Notes: generated from the letters alone by a model not told the origin. Positions 46,044 through 54,006 are shown, counted from the stretch's first letter. The stretch: 64,000 nucleotides of DNA from Limosilactobacillus panis (GCF_019797825.1 NZ_CP081855.1:1302001-1366000), one strand, 5' to 3'. A program made the numbers and translations.

Positions 46044-47022
46044 TACGCGTGGTGCTAGTACTCATTAGTATGTTTGATTTTACAAAAAAAGCCCAACATG
46101 GTTAGACTATTAAGTGATACAAAACTTAAATAGAAAAGAGCCTTAATCATGTTGAACCTTCTTAAGTCTAACCACTATTGCCATCATTTACAAGTTAATT
46201 TTGCTCAATTAAACCGTACCTGCCATCGCTGGTATAAGCTTTATGCACCTAAAAAGCTCGTTCAACGACCGAACATCAACCAAGTTAAAGTTGATGATAG
46301 TACCCTAATAGCCCTTCTGATTTGCCAAACTCAGTTAGGAATCGAATCGCAACGACGCTTTTGTATGATCTTGGTGAGCTCCATTTCTCGGTCACGTTTC
46401 AACCGTCGCACTCGCCAATTACTACCGTTACTCAGTTTAATTAGGCGAAAGCTAAACCAAGATGTTGATTTACATGGACAATTCCTAATTATTGATAGCT
46501 TTCCAGTACCAGTTTGTCATCCAGTTCGCAATTATCGAGCCAAGATTTTTCGGGGAAGTACTGATATTGGCTATAACGCTACGAAAAAACAGTATTACTA
46601 TGGGTTTAAAGTCCACATGATTGTTAGTAGTGATGGTTACTTGCTCAACTACATCGTTACTAAAGCTTCTGTCCATGATAGTAAGGTCGCCGAAGAATTA
46701 ATCTTAAACACTATGCCACTTGAGCACTTTTTATTAGCAGATGTTGGCTATGTTAGCCGTCAGCTTCATACCGACCTAGTTAGTGATGGCTATGAGCTTT
46801 GGACTCCATTTCGTCAAAACATGGCTGGCGCTAAGAAGCATAATTCACGAATCCTAAAAGCAATTCGCCGAACGATTGAGACCGACTTTTCGTTATTAAA
46901 ATACTATAATGCCGAAAATAATCGTGCGCGAAGTTTAGCAGGCTTTCAAGAACGGTTAGAAGTGGCAATTTTAGCATCTAATATGGAGTATTGTCTAGAA
47001 AAGTTTCACTAGCACCACGCGT
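46044..47022 (+). mobile_element. IS982-family insertion sequence, complete
   Basis: Perfect 15-bp terminal inverted repeats ACGCGTGGTGCTAGT (46045-46059) and its complement (47008-47022). A 9-bp direct repeat TTCTACTTA flanks it (46035-46043 and 47023-47031; one extra T lies between the left repeat and the left end). One intact transposase gene. The element lies 58 bp upstream of the TetR start. Confidence 0.9.
46149..47012 (+). CDS. IS982-family transposase
   Basis: A 287-residue DDE transposase without stop or frameshift. FLIIDSFPVPVCHPVRNYRAKIF carries the first Asp and the Cys/Arg pattern of IS982. TDIGYNATKKQYYYGFKVHMI, FLLADVGYVSR (second Asp) and RRTIETDFSLLKYYN (Glu) complete the catalytic triad. 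It stops ten bases inside the right inverted repeat. The intact frame and perfect ends suggest a recent insertion able to move. Confidence 0.9.
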   Translation: MLNLLKSNHYCHHLQVNFAQLNRTCHRWYKLYAPKKLVQRPNINQVKVDDSTLIALLICQTQLGIESQRRFCMILVSSISRSRFNRRTRQLLPLLSLIRRKLNQDVDLHGQFLIIDSFPVPVCHPVRNYRAKIFRGSTDIGYNATKKQYYYGFKVHMIVSSDGYLLNYIVTKASVHDSKVAEELILNTMPLEHFLLADVGYVSRQLHTDLVSDGYELWTPFRQNMAGAKKHNSRILKAIRRTIETDFSLLKYYNAENNRARSLAGFQERLEVAILASNMEYCLEKFH

Positions 47023-47106
47023 TTCTACTTAATTAAAGTATAGTTTGTATGAAAACGATTTGTCAAACATTTAACAGGGTTTATTATAATAAAAAAATTA
47101 TCCCGA

Positions 47107-48234
47107 ATTGTCAACTCAAGTGCAACATGGCTATGAAGCTAAATATTGATGAAAACATTGTTGAGCGGTGTGGTAGTGAAGAAGCTTGCGGGGCTTGGTA
47201 TTGATAGCTTGGACTGCTTGGTGGAGGTAGAGAAGGGATTGCTTAATGGGTTGGCCCTTGGGATAGAATTGACGAAGCAGTCCATTATTGTTTTCATTGC
47301 TTCCGCGTTCCCAAGGTGAGTACGGGTGAGCGAAGTAAATCTTGGCATGTCTAATTTTAGCCAATGTAGAGAATTCGGCACCATTATCAAAAGTGATCGA
47401 GTTAAACCAGTTTGGATGGTAATTAATCACCTTCTGAAGCTCTTGACGACAGGTTTCTGCTCGGTAATTGGGAATCTTAATGACAATCTCAAAGCGCGTT
47501 AAGCGTTCTGTTAGAGTCATCAGGGCTGGTTGATTCTTCCGCCGAACCCCCTTGACTAAATCCCCCTCCCAATCAAAAGGACGTTGGCGCTGATTAATCT
47601 TTTGCGGGCGTTTTTCAATTGAAACTCCCGGCCGCTTCACTGCTTGCCGAGAGTGGGAACGATGGTGCTTTTTTAGATGCCGACTTAGCTTCTGTGGTAA
47701 ATCAAGATTCTTAATGGCTAACCGTCCCTGGTCAATATAGCGGTAAACAGTTGGCGTTGACGGACAAAACTGGTCAGGAAACTTTAACTTGAACTAGCCA
47801 ATAAACTCGTCCACACTCATCGCGTTAAATTGGCTGCCCAGCTGTTTGGTTAGGAGCTTAAAGAAGAAATGGCCCCGTTTAAGCAAGAAATGACAATGAC
47901 ATTTCAGCCGCCGCTGTTCATGCTTGGCTGGCGCCGTTTCACCATAGTAGTGATGGTAAAGAAAGTAATCTGAGTTACGCTGTAAGACACGACCACGTTT
48001 AAGCTCACGACCAATCGTTGACCGATGACAGTGAAGCTTTCTGGCGATCGCGGCATTAGACCAGTTCAGATCATGTAGTGCCTCAATCTGTCCACGCTGC
48101 TCACCAGTTAGTTGATGGTAGTGACGAGGAATGTTAGAATCAATCTGAGTCATGAAGATCTTTTTTGGTCAATTTAAGTTTAGGTCTTCATGGCCTTTTT
48201 GTTTAATTTATGATGTTGCACTTAGATTGTAAAT
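47107..48234 (-). mobile_element. IS30-family insertion sequence with interrupted transposase
   Basis: 22-bp imperfect ends: ATTGTCAACTCAAGTGCAACAT (47107-47128, given as its 20-base core TGTCAACTCAAGTGCAACAT) and the complement of 48213-48234, identical at 17 positions with AAGTGCAACAT fully shared. Inside is one transposase frame broken by a TAG. No clear target duplication was recognised. Confidence 0.8.
47131..48153 (-). pseudogene. IS30-family transposase, in-frame stop
   Basis: A 340-codon frame with the N-terminal IS30 helix-turn-helix (HYHQLTGEQRGQIEALHDLN and NAAIARKLHCHRSTIGRELKRG) and a C-terminal DDE domain (PFDWEGDLV, SITFDNGAEFSTLAK, HPYSPWERGSNENNNGLLRQFYP). It is interrupted by one TAG at 47794-47796. 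The frame continues unchanged after it (FKLKFPDQFCPSTPTVYRYI), so a single base change, for example from TGG or CAG, explains the break. Element likely inactive unless the stop is read through. Confidence 0.85.
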
Positions 48235-48268
48235 CCGGCATAAAAAAGTTATACTAACTTTATATAAG

Positions 48269-48298
48269 TTGACAAGGAAACGGCGAAAATTATATACT
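48269..48298 (+). promoter_or_regulatory. Promoter of the tRNA-Arg gene
   Basis: TTGACA (48269-48274), an 18-base spacer and TATACT (48293-48298), ending 11 bases before the tRNA. It lies 35 bases from the IS30 end, so the element inserted just upstream without removing the promoter. Confidence 0.75.
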
Positions 48299-48309
48299 GA
48301 AATTTGTCT

Positions 48310-48383
48310 GGAGCGGTAGCGCAACTGGATAGAGCATCGGTCTTCTAAACCGAGGGTTGAGGGTTCAAGTCCCTCTCGCTCCA
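48310..48383 (+). tRNA. tRNA-Arg (anticodon UCU)
   Basis: A 74-base cloverleaf. Acceptor stem GGAGCGG pairs with TCGCTCC and discriminator A follows. The anticodon stem-loop TCGGT-CTTCTAA-ACCGA gives anticodon TCT (reads AGA). The T arm is GAGGG-TTCAAGT-CCCTC. CCA is not encoded. Arg tRNA genes are common integration targets, and the flanks here are full of mobile debris. Confidence 0.95.
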
Positions 48384-48460
48384 TTTTATGTGTTGATATA
48401 TCAACGTTTTAAGCAGTTTGGTCCCCCAAATGTACCCCACTTACAATTTATAATTTAAAA
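48384..48460. other. Gap after tRNA-Arg with possible integrase-tail scar
   Basis: It contains the perfect palindrome GTTGATATATCAAC (48392-48405). On the minus strand there is a short frame K-W-G-T-F-G-G-P-N-C-L-K-R ending in TGA at 48401, which resembles the tail of some tyrosine integrases. No longer coding frame is attached. This may be a remnant of an integrated element at the tRNA 3' end. It is suggestive only. Confidence 0.25.
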
Positions 48461-48611
48461 TGGGGCTGGGAAATTGGCTAAGCTTCGCGGTACTAGACGC
48501 TAGGGATGCGCTTACGACACGGAGCTGGCCTATTTAGTTTCTCATAATCACATTATAATATTAGAAGATGCAAGAGTGGCTGGGAGAAAAAATAGTTTTC
48601 TCCCAGCCACG
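48461..48611 (+). repeat. Interspersed element, shortened copy C
   Basis: It starts GGGGCTGGGAAATTGG and then jumps to GCTTCGCGGTACTAGACGCTAGG and CGCTTACGACACGGAGC, matching the second half of copy B. It keeps TAATATTAGAAG and ends in the hairpin GTGGCTGGGAGAAAA...TTTTCTCCCAGCCAC. About 80 bases of the middle are missing. The end hairpin faces the 3' end of the decayed Rpn gene. Confidence 0.75.
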
Positions 48612-48640
48612 ATTTTTTCTGCCATTGTATACTTATATTT

Positions 48641-49504
48641 TTACTTATTACCAAGGCCAGCGAATACCTTTTGATAGTATGCTTTAGTCTTTGCTGGCGT
48701 CATCTTACGAATATTCACTAAAAAATCCTCAACCTGTTGCTCACTCTGGCCACTATTAATTAGGTTCCGAACAAGTGCCAGCCGTTCTTCATCTATTCCT
48801 CCCTTACGCCGGCCCTCCAGCAGTTCCTTTTGTTGAACTTTTCGACGGCTCTCAAGAACAGCGCGGCGACGATCATTTTCAATGTCCATTTCGTATAAGG
48901 TGCATTGCATGTATTCTTTCCACCATTTCCGGTCCTACTTAACGTAGGTAGTAATTGTACAGTAAAATTATCAGTTTCATCAACTTTACGACCAGCAAGG
49001 AGGTCCAGGAAGTTTTGCAGTTTAGGGCCAACTGTTTAGCGATAATTGGTGATATCGAAGAAGAGAGTTACCTCGCCATCATGGTACGGATATTTGTTAA
49101 TCTGCCGCCTAATCTCGTAGCGCTGTTCCCCCAGTCCAAAGGGGTCAAAGCAACGGGAAAACATACGTAGGCATTATCGGCCTGGCTGTAGTTTCACCCC
49201 TCAGCTGAAAGCATCATTTGCTCAATTTGACTGGTGCGCGTTCGTTACAGCAGGCTTTGGTTGACGACCTGCTTTCGACCTCATAGTGGTTCCTATGCTC
49301 GTCCTCGGCATAAATACCGAAGCGACACCCTTTGCATCGTACATGCTCGTTAGTTCCTGCTGACACCTTGCCCAGCGATAACTCTGGTAGTACCCGGTGA
49401 ATCATTTCTTTGGTAATTATCGGGTCCAAGAAAACCTTATTAAAGATAAAATCGTCAGTTAAGCCGGCCTTTTCCCAATGCTTTTCTAAGTTGGGTTGTG
49501 CCAT
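48641..49504 (-). pseudogene. Rpn-family recombination-promoting nuclease/transposase-like gene, decayed
   Basis: The start (49504, with AAGGAAGG upstream) reads KAGLTDDFIFNKVFLDP and AGTNEHVRCKGCRFGIYAEDEHRNHYEVE, the PD-(D/E)XK N-terminus of this family. The frame then shifts and breaks. The middle is readable in other frames as FDPFGLGEQRYEIRRQINKYPYHDGEVTLFFDITNY followed by a stop (quoted here as landmarks FDPFGLGEQRYEIRR and YHDGEVTLFFDI). The end is intact from MQCTLYEMDIEND to LGNK. At least two frameshifts and stops, so non-functional. Original length about 288 residues. Family members raise recombination and often occur in many copies. Confidence 0.85.
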
Positions 49505-49726
49505 AAAAAGCCTTCCTTATATTATTCGCGGGTTTTCCCCACCTATCAAGGACAGTAAAAATGATGATAAATCATTCATAATGGTGGGAACACTCAAGAA
49601 GTTAACTCACTGTAACTAAATTGTTTAACAAAATCTAAAGAATTTATCAATATCATACGAAAATCGTGAAAATTAGTTTGCCGCATATTAAACTTTAATT
49701 AGAGATTAGCTTTGAGGTGATCTATT

Positions 49727-49843
49727 ATGTTATCATTCTTTATCATTGTTTTAATTTTAGCTGGCTCCTTAGTCGGTCAAATGCTATTTGGTAACCAGGC
49801 CCACCAGTCAGCTGGCAAGCACAGCGCAAGGCGCAAAGCTTAA
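49727..49843 (+). CDS. 38-residue single-span membrane protein
   Basis: MLSFFIIVLILAGSLVGQML, one hydrophobic helix, then a short polar tail rich in His, Ser and Arg (NQAHQSAGKHSARRKA). A good GAGGTGAT site lies six bases before the ATG. A hairpin GGGAAGGCT...AGCTTTCC follows. It resembles small LAB membrane peptides of unknown role. A type I toxin is a possible reading, but no antisense RNA was identified. Coding is likely from the ribosome-binding site and composition; function unknown. Confidence 0.5.
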   Translation: MLSFFIIVLILAGSLVGQMLFGNQAHQSAGKHSARRKA

Positions 49844-49897
49844 TCTTTTAATGATTAATTTGGGAAGGCTTTTTTAATCATAGCTTTCCTAAACGCA

Positions 49898-50023
49898 AAG
49901 GGAGTGAGACAGAACTAGCTTGCTAGTTCGTTTTTCGACGCGAAGCTAGCCTGTAGGAAACCCCCGCAAGCACAAAGGGGACTCTAGCGTTCAGAAAATC
50001 CGAACGCTAGAGTCCCCTTTGTG
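49898..50023 (+). repeat. Repeat-like element with perfect 22-bp hairpin (distant copy E)
   Basis: It begins GGGAGTGAGACAGAA, holds the palindrome ACTAGCTTGCTAGT and TTTTTCGACGCGAAGCTAGCC, which resembles CGACGCGGAGCAAGCC of copy B, and ends in a hairpin with perfect 22-base arms (49971-49992 and 50002-50023) around a 9-base loop. No T-run follows at once, so it is not a plain terminator. It lies between the small membrane gene and the end of the three-gene unknown operon. Confidence 0.55.
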
Positions 50024-50086
50024 TACTGCGCTGTAGCATTTTCAACTATATAGAAGACTTACGTCACAACTCCTTTTTTTTAATGC

Positions 50087-50620
50087 TTATTCAAATTGGG
50101 CATTAAATTGATCGACCATTACCTGGTAGGATGTTGTAATCTCTTCTGGACTAATATCAAAATCAATAATCCCCATCTTCAGCCAGAGGTGCCAAGCGTG
50201 GCGAAAGTCTTCATGACGACGGTCAAAGTATGCACCATTCAGAAAGTTCTTGATTGCCAAGTATTCCTTATTCAAATCCGCTAGCTTATCCTTCTTGTCG
50301 GCAGTCGTGATTCGCTGCCATTGTTCATCCGAGAGAACGACCAGGTGTGTCCACTGACGCTTCGCACTCGCCAGTAAGAATAAAGCCAGTCCTTGAACAT
50401 ATAGTTTTCTTAACTGCTCATGATCAATATCACGGTGTGAATGAAGAACATTGGCCCATCCTGCTGCTTTGGCAAAGGCACTCAGTTTCATATCAAGTTG
50501 CACATAGACTGTCTGTAGCCGGGCCTCTGGACCAATCATTAACTCTAGCGCATCATCGGCTGTTAATTCAAGATCAATCACTTGGTGGAGCATCTTAGTG
50601 ATATCCAACTGCTTACTCAT
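50087..50620 (-). CDS. Unknown protein, possible degenerate all-alpha dUTPase/MazG-like fold
   Basis: A 177-residue, mainly helical protein and the third gene of an unknown operon. RLQTVYVQLDMKLSAFAKAAGWANVLHS, then HEQLRKLYVQGLALFLLAS, and the late AWHLWLKMGIIDFDISPEEITTSY follow the helix pattern of the dimeric dUTPase group (COG4508-like). The acidic ExxE metal ligands expected in the first of these are missing, so enzyme activity is doubtful. ATG at 50620 (MSKQLDITKML) overlaps the preceding stop (ATGAGTAA). A longer frame to 50716 lies inside the upstream gene and is rejected. Fold call tentative. Confidence 0.4.
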   Translation of the reverse strand: MSKQLDITKMLHQVIDLELTADDALELMIGPEARLQTVYVQLDMKLSAFAKAAGWANVLHSHRDIDHEQLRKLYVQGLALFLLASAKRQWTHLVVLSDEQWQRITTADKKDKLADLNKEYLAIKNFLNGAYFDRRHEDFRHAWHLWLKMGIIDFDISPEEITTSYQVMVDQFNAQFE

Positions 50621-51632
50621 CGTGCTGGTCACCGTCCTCCTCAGGAGTACCCACTTGAGGAGTAAACACTTCGGTTGGTTCGGCATATTCATCCGACTCT
50701 TCTTCATCCGGTGCAAGGACCATTTTATCGGAACGCACTGCGAGGGCAGAACGATTATCCAGGTACCATTTTCGAATTAAGTGGTAGTGCAGAAGGGTAT
50801 CAAAGAATGATACCTGAGCTGTTGGGTCATTAACAGCAAAGAACCACTGTTGACTATAGTCATCAGGATCAAAAGCAATATCCAACTTAATTCCCTGATC
50901 CAGGACCAATTGGGCCCCATTATTCTTAGGTAGGTTCATCAGCATATAATCATTTTCCGCAGTTGCAACAAACAGCTGGTCAATCACTGTCAGATCCAGA
51001 TCAGGTTGAACAAGGTTGAAGCGCCTACCATTTTCAGTATTCAAAATTCCGAGGTTGATCGTGAAGTCCAGGTCAGTCTGCAATTCATTTGCAAAGGCAA
51101 TCAACGGTTTGACGGCATTACGCAAGTCTAAATCAGAATGACTGGTCAGTGCCCGAACGATAAAGTAATTAACTAACGCCCGGTTATCAAATTGCATAAG
51201 ACGATTCTTCAGGTCGAGGTAAAAGAGTGGTTCCTGTTCACCCTGCTCAGTAAACGCCGCTTCATCCCCATTTAACATAAATTTAAAGGAATCACTATCG
51301 GCAATTGGCTCAATTCGGGCAATGAACTCGTGACGAACATTTTCACTTACCTGCACCGCATCAATACCATGTTTCTCTAACAAGCGTCCCATGAAAATCA
51401 GGTAGTAGTCAGCTGCTTGGTAATGTTGGGGAAAATCAACAAAGGCATTTTGCAAGTCTAACTTCACCAGTTGACTCGTGGCGGAAAGCATTTCCTGAGG
51501 GTCTTCTGTCTGGGCGAGCTGGTCAACCAGGTCAACATACTTTTGCCCCATCTTCAAGACGTCTTTAAAAGAATCGGCAAGCGCGGTTAACCGTTCGCGT
51601 GGTGAGCTACTAAGTGTTTTACTATTGTTCAT
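50613..51632 (-). CDS. Unknown 339-residue protein, middle gene of three-gene operon
   Basis: No family recognised. The N-terminus is helical, and the centre is rich in beta-type segments such as NRALVNYFIVRALTSHSDLDL, DLDFTINLGILN and LDLTVIDQLFVATAEN. The C-terminus is highly acidic (DEEESDEYAEPTEVF onward), and there is no signal peptide or membrane helix, so it is cytosolic. AAGGTGAG lies six bases before the ATG. The gene overlaps the first gene by 11 bases and the third by eight, so the three are translationally coupled. Confidence 0.75.
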   Translation of the reverse strand: MNNSKTLSSSPRERLTALADSFKDVLKMGQKYVDLVDQLAQTEDPQEMLSATSQLVKLDLQNAFVDFPQHYQAADYYLIFMGRLLEKHGIDAVQVSENVRHEFIARIEPIADSDSFKFMLNGDEAAFTEQGEQEPLFYLDLKNRLMQFDNRALVNYFIVRALTSHSDLDLRNAVKPLIAFANELQTDLDFTINLGILNTENGRRFNLVQPDLDLTVIDQLFVATAENDYMLMNLPKNNGAQLVLDQGIKLDIAFDPDDYSQQWFFAVNDPTAQVSFFDTLLHYHLIRKWYLDNRSALAVRSDKMVLAPDEEESDEYAEPTEVFTPQVGTPEEDGDQHDE

Positions 51633-52515
51633 CTGCGCTCACCTTCCCTTCCTCGCTGTTGCCGCCTTCAAGACTGGCAAGGTAGTCGGCATATAAGTTA
51701 CGATTAGCTAATTCAAAGTCCTCAAAGCTGCCAAAGGTATCAATAATACTCTTCTGTTCATAACTCAAAATCGTATTTTCTTTGGAGAGGGAAAGGACAA
51801 CCTGTTCATTTTCGTGAATTGTTTTGCTTGCTGTCCGGGCTTCTTGTTCCTCATCCTCAAGTTTCTGTAACTGGTCTACCAGTTCTTGCCGCGTTTCTTT
51901 ATTTTTACTTGACTCAAAAAGGCCCGAGCGTGCGTTAATTTCTTCCAATTGTGACTCGACGCTCTGCCGTTCTTCTTCTCGCTCCCGCTGGTGGTCAATC
52001 AACCCTTGCAAGCGATCATTTTCACTTGAAATTTTTTCAATCCGGTCGCTATTGTAGCGCTTATTATCCTTAGCCAGTTCAAATGATTTTTGTAATTTAG
52101 CATATTCAGTTTGATTGAATGAGAAGCGAACATTGAGAACGTCGAGTTCACCGAATTGGCGCCGATCCCACCAATTACCAAAGTAGATTCGGTAGTGACC
52201 CGTCTGATACTCTTCGTAGTAGAAAAAGGGGTAGGTCTTCCCCAAGTACTTAATCAGCTTAACACTTAAGTAATTACTCAATTGGTCAGCCAGGTCATCA
52301 ACCAAAGACATCACTCCCTGATTATTCGGCTGCTGTTCACGATGCTCAATTTCCTTCGCGTATCGCTGGTTGTCAAGAAGCTGGTATACTTCTCGATCAT
52401 GATGAGCGTCAACTGCTTCGTTAAGTTCCTGAAGGTACTTAATCTTAGCAGCAATTTGGCGTTCGATTAGGCTGCTAATATCAACTGCCTTGTTCTCGTG
52501 TTTTTCATCAATCAT
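51622..52515 (-). CDS. Unknown coiled-coil protein, first gene of three-gene operon
   Basis: A 297-residue cytosolic protein. A globular N-terminal half includes YLGKTYPFFYYEEYQTGHYRIYFGNWWDRR, an aromatic-rich segment (quoted as FFYYEEY and YFGNWWDRR). It is followed by a long coiled coil (about residues 135-245: LQKSFELAKDNKRY, ENDRLQGLIDHQREREEE, QELVDQLQKLEDEEQE) and an acidic tail. ATG at 52515 has AAGGAG at a nine-base spacing. The GTG at 52521 is too close. It heads the operon. The architecture recalls structural or complex-forming proteins; function unknown. Confidence 0.75.
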   Translation of the reverse strand: MIDEKHENKAVDISSLIERQIAAKIKYLQELNEAVDAHHDREVYQLLDNQRYAKEIEHREQQPNNQGVMSLVDDLADQLSNYLSVKLIKYLGKTYPFFYYEEYQTGHYRIYFGNWWDRRQFGELDVLNVRFSFNQTEYAKLQKSFELAKDNKRYNSDRIEKISSENDRLQGLIDHQREREEERQSVESQLEEINARSGLFESSKNKETRQELVDQLQKLEDEEQEARTASKTIHENEQVVLSLSKENTILSYEQKSIIDTFGSFEDFELANRNLYADYLASLEGGNSEEGKVSADEQ

Positions 52516-52678
52516 AAACACTAACTCCTTGTTTTGTTACTAGTACTATCATAACTGAATTGCTCTTGAATGGTTAATATTACTTGCTGCTTTTACTAAA
52601 AGCTTACATTTAAAGATTATACCCTTAATTGGGAGATAAATGACCTTTTTTCAATAAAATAGCCAATGCTTAAGCAAA

Positions 52679-52714
52679 CAAAAAAGCAGGGGGCAAAAAT
52701 TGCCACCTACTTTC
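52679..52714 (-). terminator. Intrinsic terminator after the sufT-like gene
   Basis: Minus strand: GTAGGTGGCAA and TTGCCCCCTGC arms (with G-U pairs) followed by TTTTTTG. Confidence 0.75.
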
Positions 52715-52739
52715 GTAAAGGGTGTATCCTTACTTTTTA

Positions 52740-53054
52740 TTAATGGACACCAAGAGTTAATTTTGCAAATCTACTCATCCGGTCAATCGACCAGGCGGGT
52801 TCAAAAACAAACTCTACATCAACGTTTTTAACTTCCGGTACCTTTTTAACCGCTTTAGTAACCATATCAGCTAAGACATTTGTTAAGGGACACCCCATCG
52901 TTGTTAATGTCATCTCAATCAGGCATATTCCCTCATCATCAAGGTCAATCGTGTAAACCAAACCTAGGTTAACAATATCAACCCCTAATTCCGGATCAAC
53001 AACTGTTGCTAATTGCTTAACAATATCATCTTTAATCTCTTTACTGTCTCTCAT
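52740..53054 (-). CDS. SufT/MIP18-family (DUF59) iron-sulfur cluster maturation protein
   Basis: A 104-residue protein: VVDPELGVDIVNLGLVY, then EMTLTTMGCPLTNVLADMV with the conserved Cys, and FVFEPAWSIDRMS, the DUF59 pattern. SufT-type proteins help mature Fe-S enzymes. It is the last gene behind sdaAA and sdaAB, whose product is a [4Fe-4S] enzyme, so a chaperone role for the dehydratase is a natural inference. Start at 53054 with GGAG eight bases upstream. Confidence 0.85.
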   Translation of the reverse strand: MRDSKEIKDDIVKQLATVVDPELGVDIVNLGLVYTIDLDDEGICLIEMTLTTMGCPLTNVLADMVTKAVKKVPEVKNVDVEFVFEPAWSIDRMSRFAKLTLGVH

Positions 53055-53102
53055 ATAAATTACTCCAGCCATTAGAAAGTTCGTTAGTTAAAAACCAATT
53101 AT

Positions 53103-53984
53103 TTATTCCGCGTCACCGAAAATCTTTGCACGAATCCGCTTACCAGTAGGAGTACCTGCTAGGCCACCAAGACCAGTTTCACGAAGGGATTCTGGAAGGC
53201 CGTGGCCGACCTTAGCTAAGGCTTCGATACATTCATCAGCAGGAATCTGGCTAATGCAGCCAGCTAAGGCCATATCAGCAGAAATCAAGGCATTCCCGGA
53301 ACCAATTGCGTTCCGCTTTACACAAGGAACCTCAACCAAACCAGCAACTGGGTCACAAACTAACCCTAACAGGTTAGCAATAGCCATTGCCAATGCTTGA
53401 GCACTTTGTTCAGCCGTACCACCAGCAACTTCGACAGCAGCAGCTGCACCCATAGCGGAAGCACTACCAACTTCAGCTTGACAACCACCAGTAGCACCGG
53501 CAATTCCGGCGTGGTTAGCCATAACCATTCCCAGTCCACCAGCAGTGAACAGGAAGCGAACCATTTGTTCTTCACTTAGATCAAGACGCTTTTCAAGCAT
53601 GAAAACAATTCCAGGAAGGGTCCCGGCAGAACCAGCAGTTGGGGTCGCACAAATAACACCCATTGAAGCGTTAACTTCGTTAGTGGAGATGGCATCTTGA
53701 ATAGCTTCCATCATTGTGTCACCACAAAGGGTCTTCTTGTTTTCACGGTATTCCTTAATCTTAACGGCTTCACCACCGGTTAAGCCGGTCTTTGAAAAGA
53801 CTCCCTTACCTTTTTGACCCTTTTCAACGGCAGCCCGCATTGTGTCAAGGTTCTTCTTCATTTTAGCCCAGACTTCATCACGGGACAAACCAGATGACTT
53901 ACATTCTTGTTCAATGATAAGTTCTGAAATAGGCTTGTTTTGCTTCTTTGAGTCTTCAACAATTTCTTTAATGCTATCGTACAT
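53103..53984 (-). CDS. sdaAA: L-serine dehydratase, iron-sulfur-dependent, alpha subunit
   Basis: A 293-residue catalytic subunit that deaminates L-serine to pyruvate and ammonia. Cluster and active-site regions: GVICATPTAGSAGTLPGI, GGCQAEVGSASAMGAA and LVCDPVAGLVEVPCVKRN, giving the conserved cysteines. The C-terminal AGTPTGKRI is typical. Cotranscribed with sdaAB, 22 bases upstream. Confidence 0.96.
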   Translation of the reverse strand: MYDSIKEIVEDSKKQNKPISELIIEQECKSSGLSRDEVWAKMKKNLDTMRAAVEKGQKGKGVFSKTGLTGGEAVKIKEYRENKKTLCGDTMMEAIQDAISTNEVNASMGVICATPTAGSAGTLPGIVFMLEKRLDLSEEQMVRFLFTAGGLGMVMANHAGIAGATGGCQAEVGSASAMGAAAAVEVAGGTAEQSAQALAMAIANLLGLVCDPVAGLVEVPCVKRNAIGSGNALISADMALAGCISQIPADECIEALAKVGHGLPESLRETGLGGLAGTPTGKRIRAKIFGDAE

Positions 53985-54006
53985 AACTTGACTCTCCCCT
54001 CACTGA

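Noticed and set aside
50613..52515. Reading the coiled-coil operon as a Wadjet/MksBEF or SMC-type defence system
   Set aside because: No P-loop, ABC signature or nuclease motif is visible in any of the three proteins.
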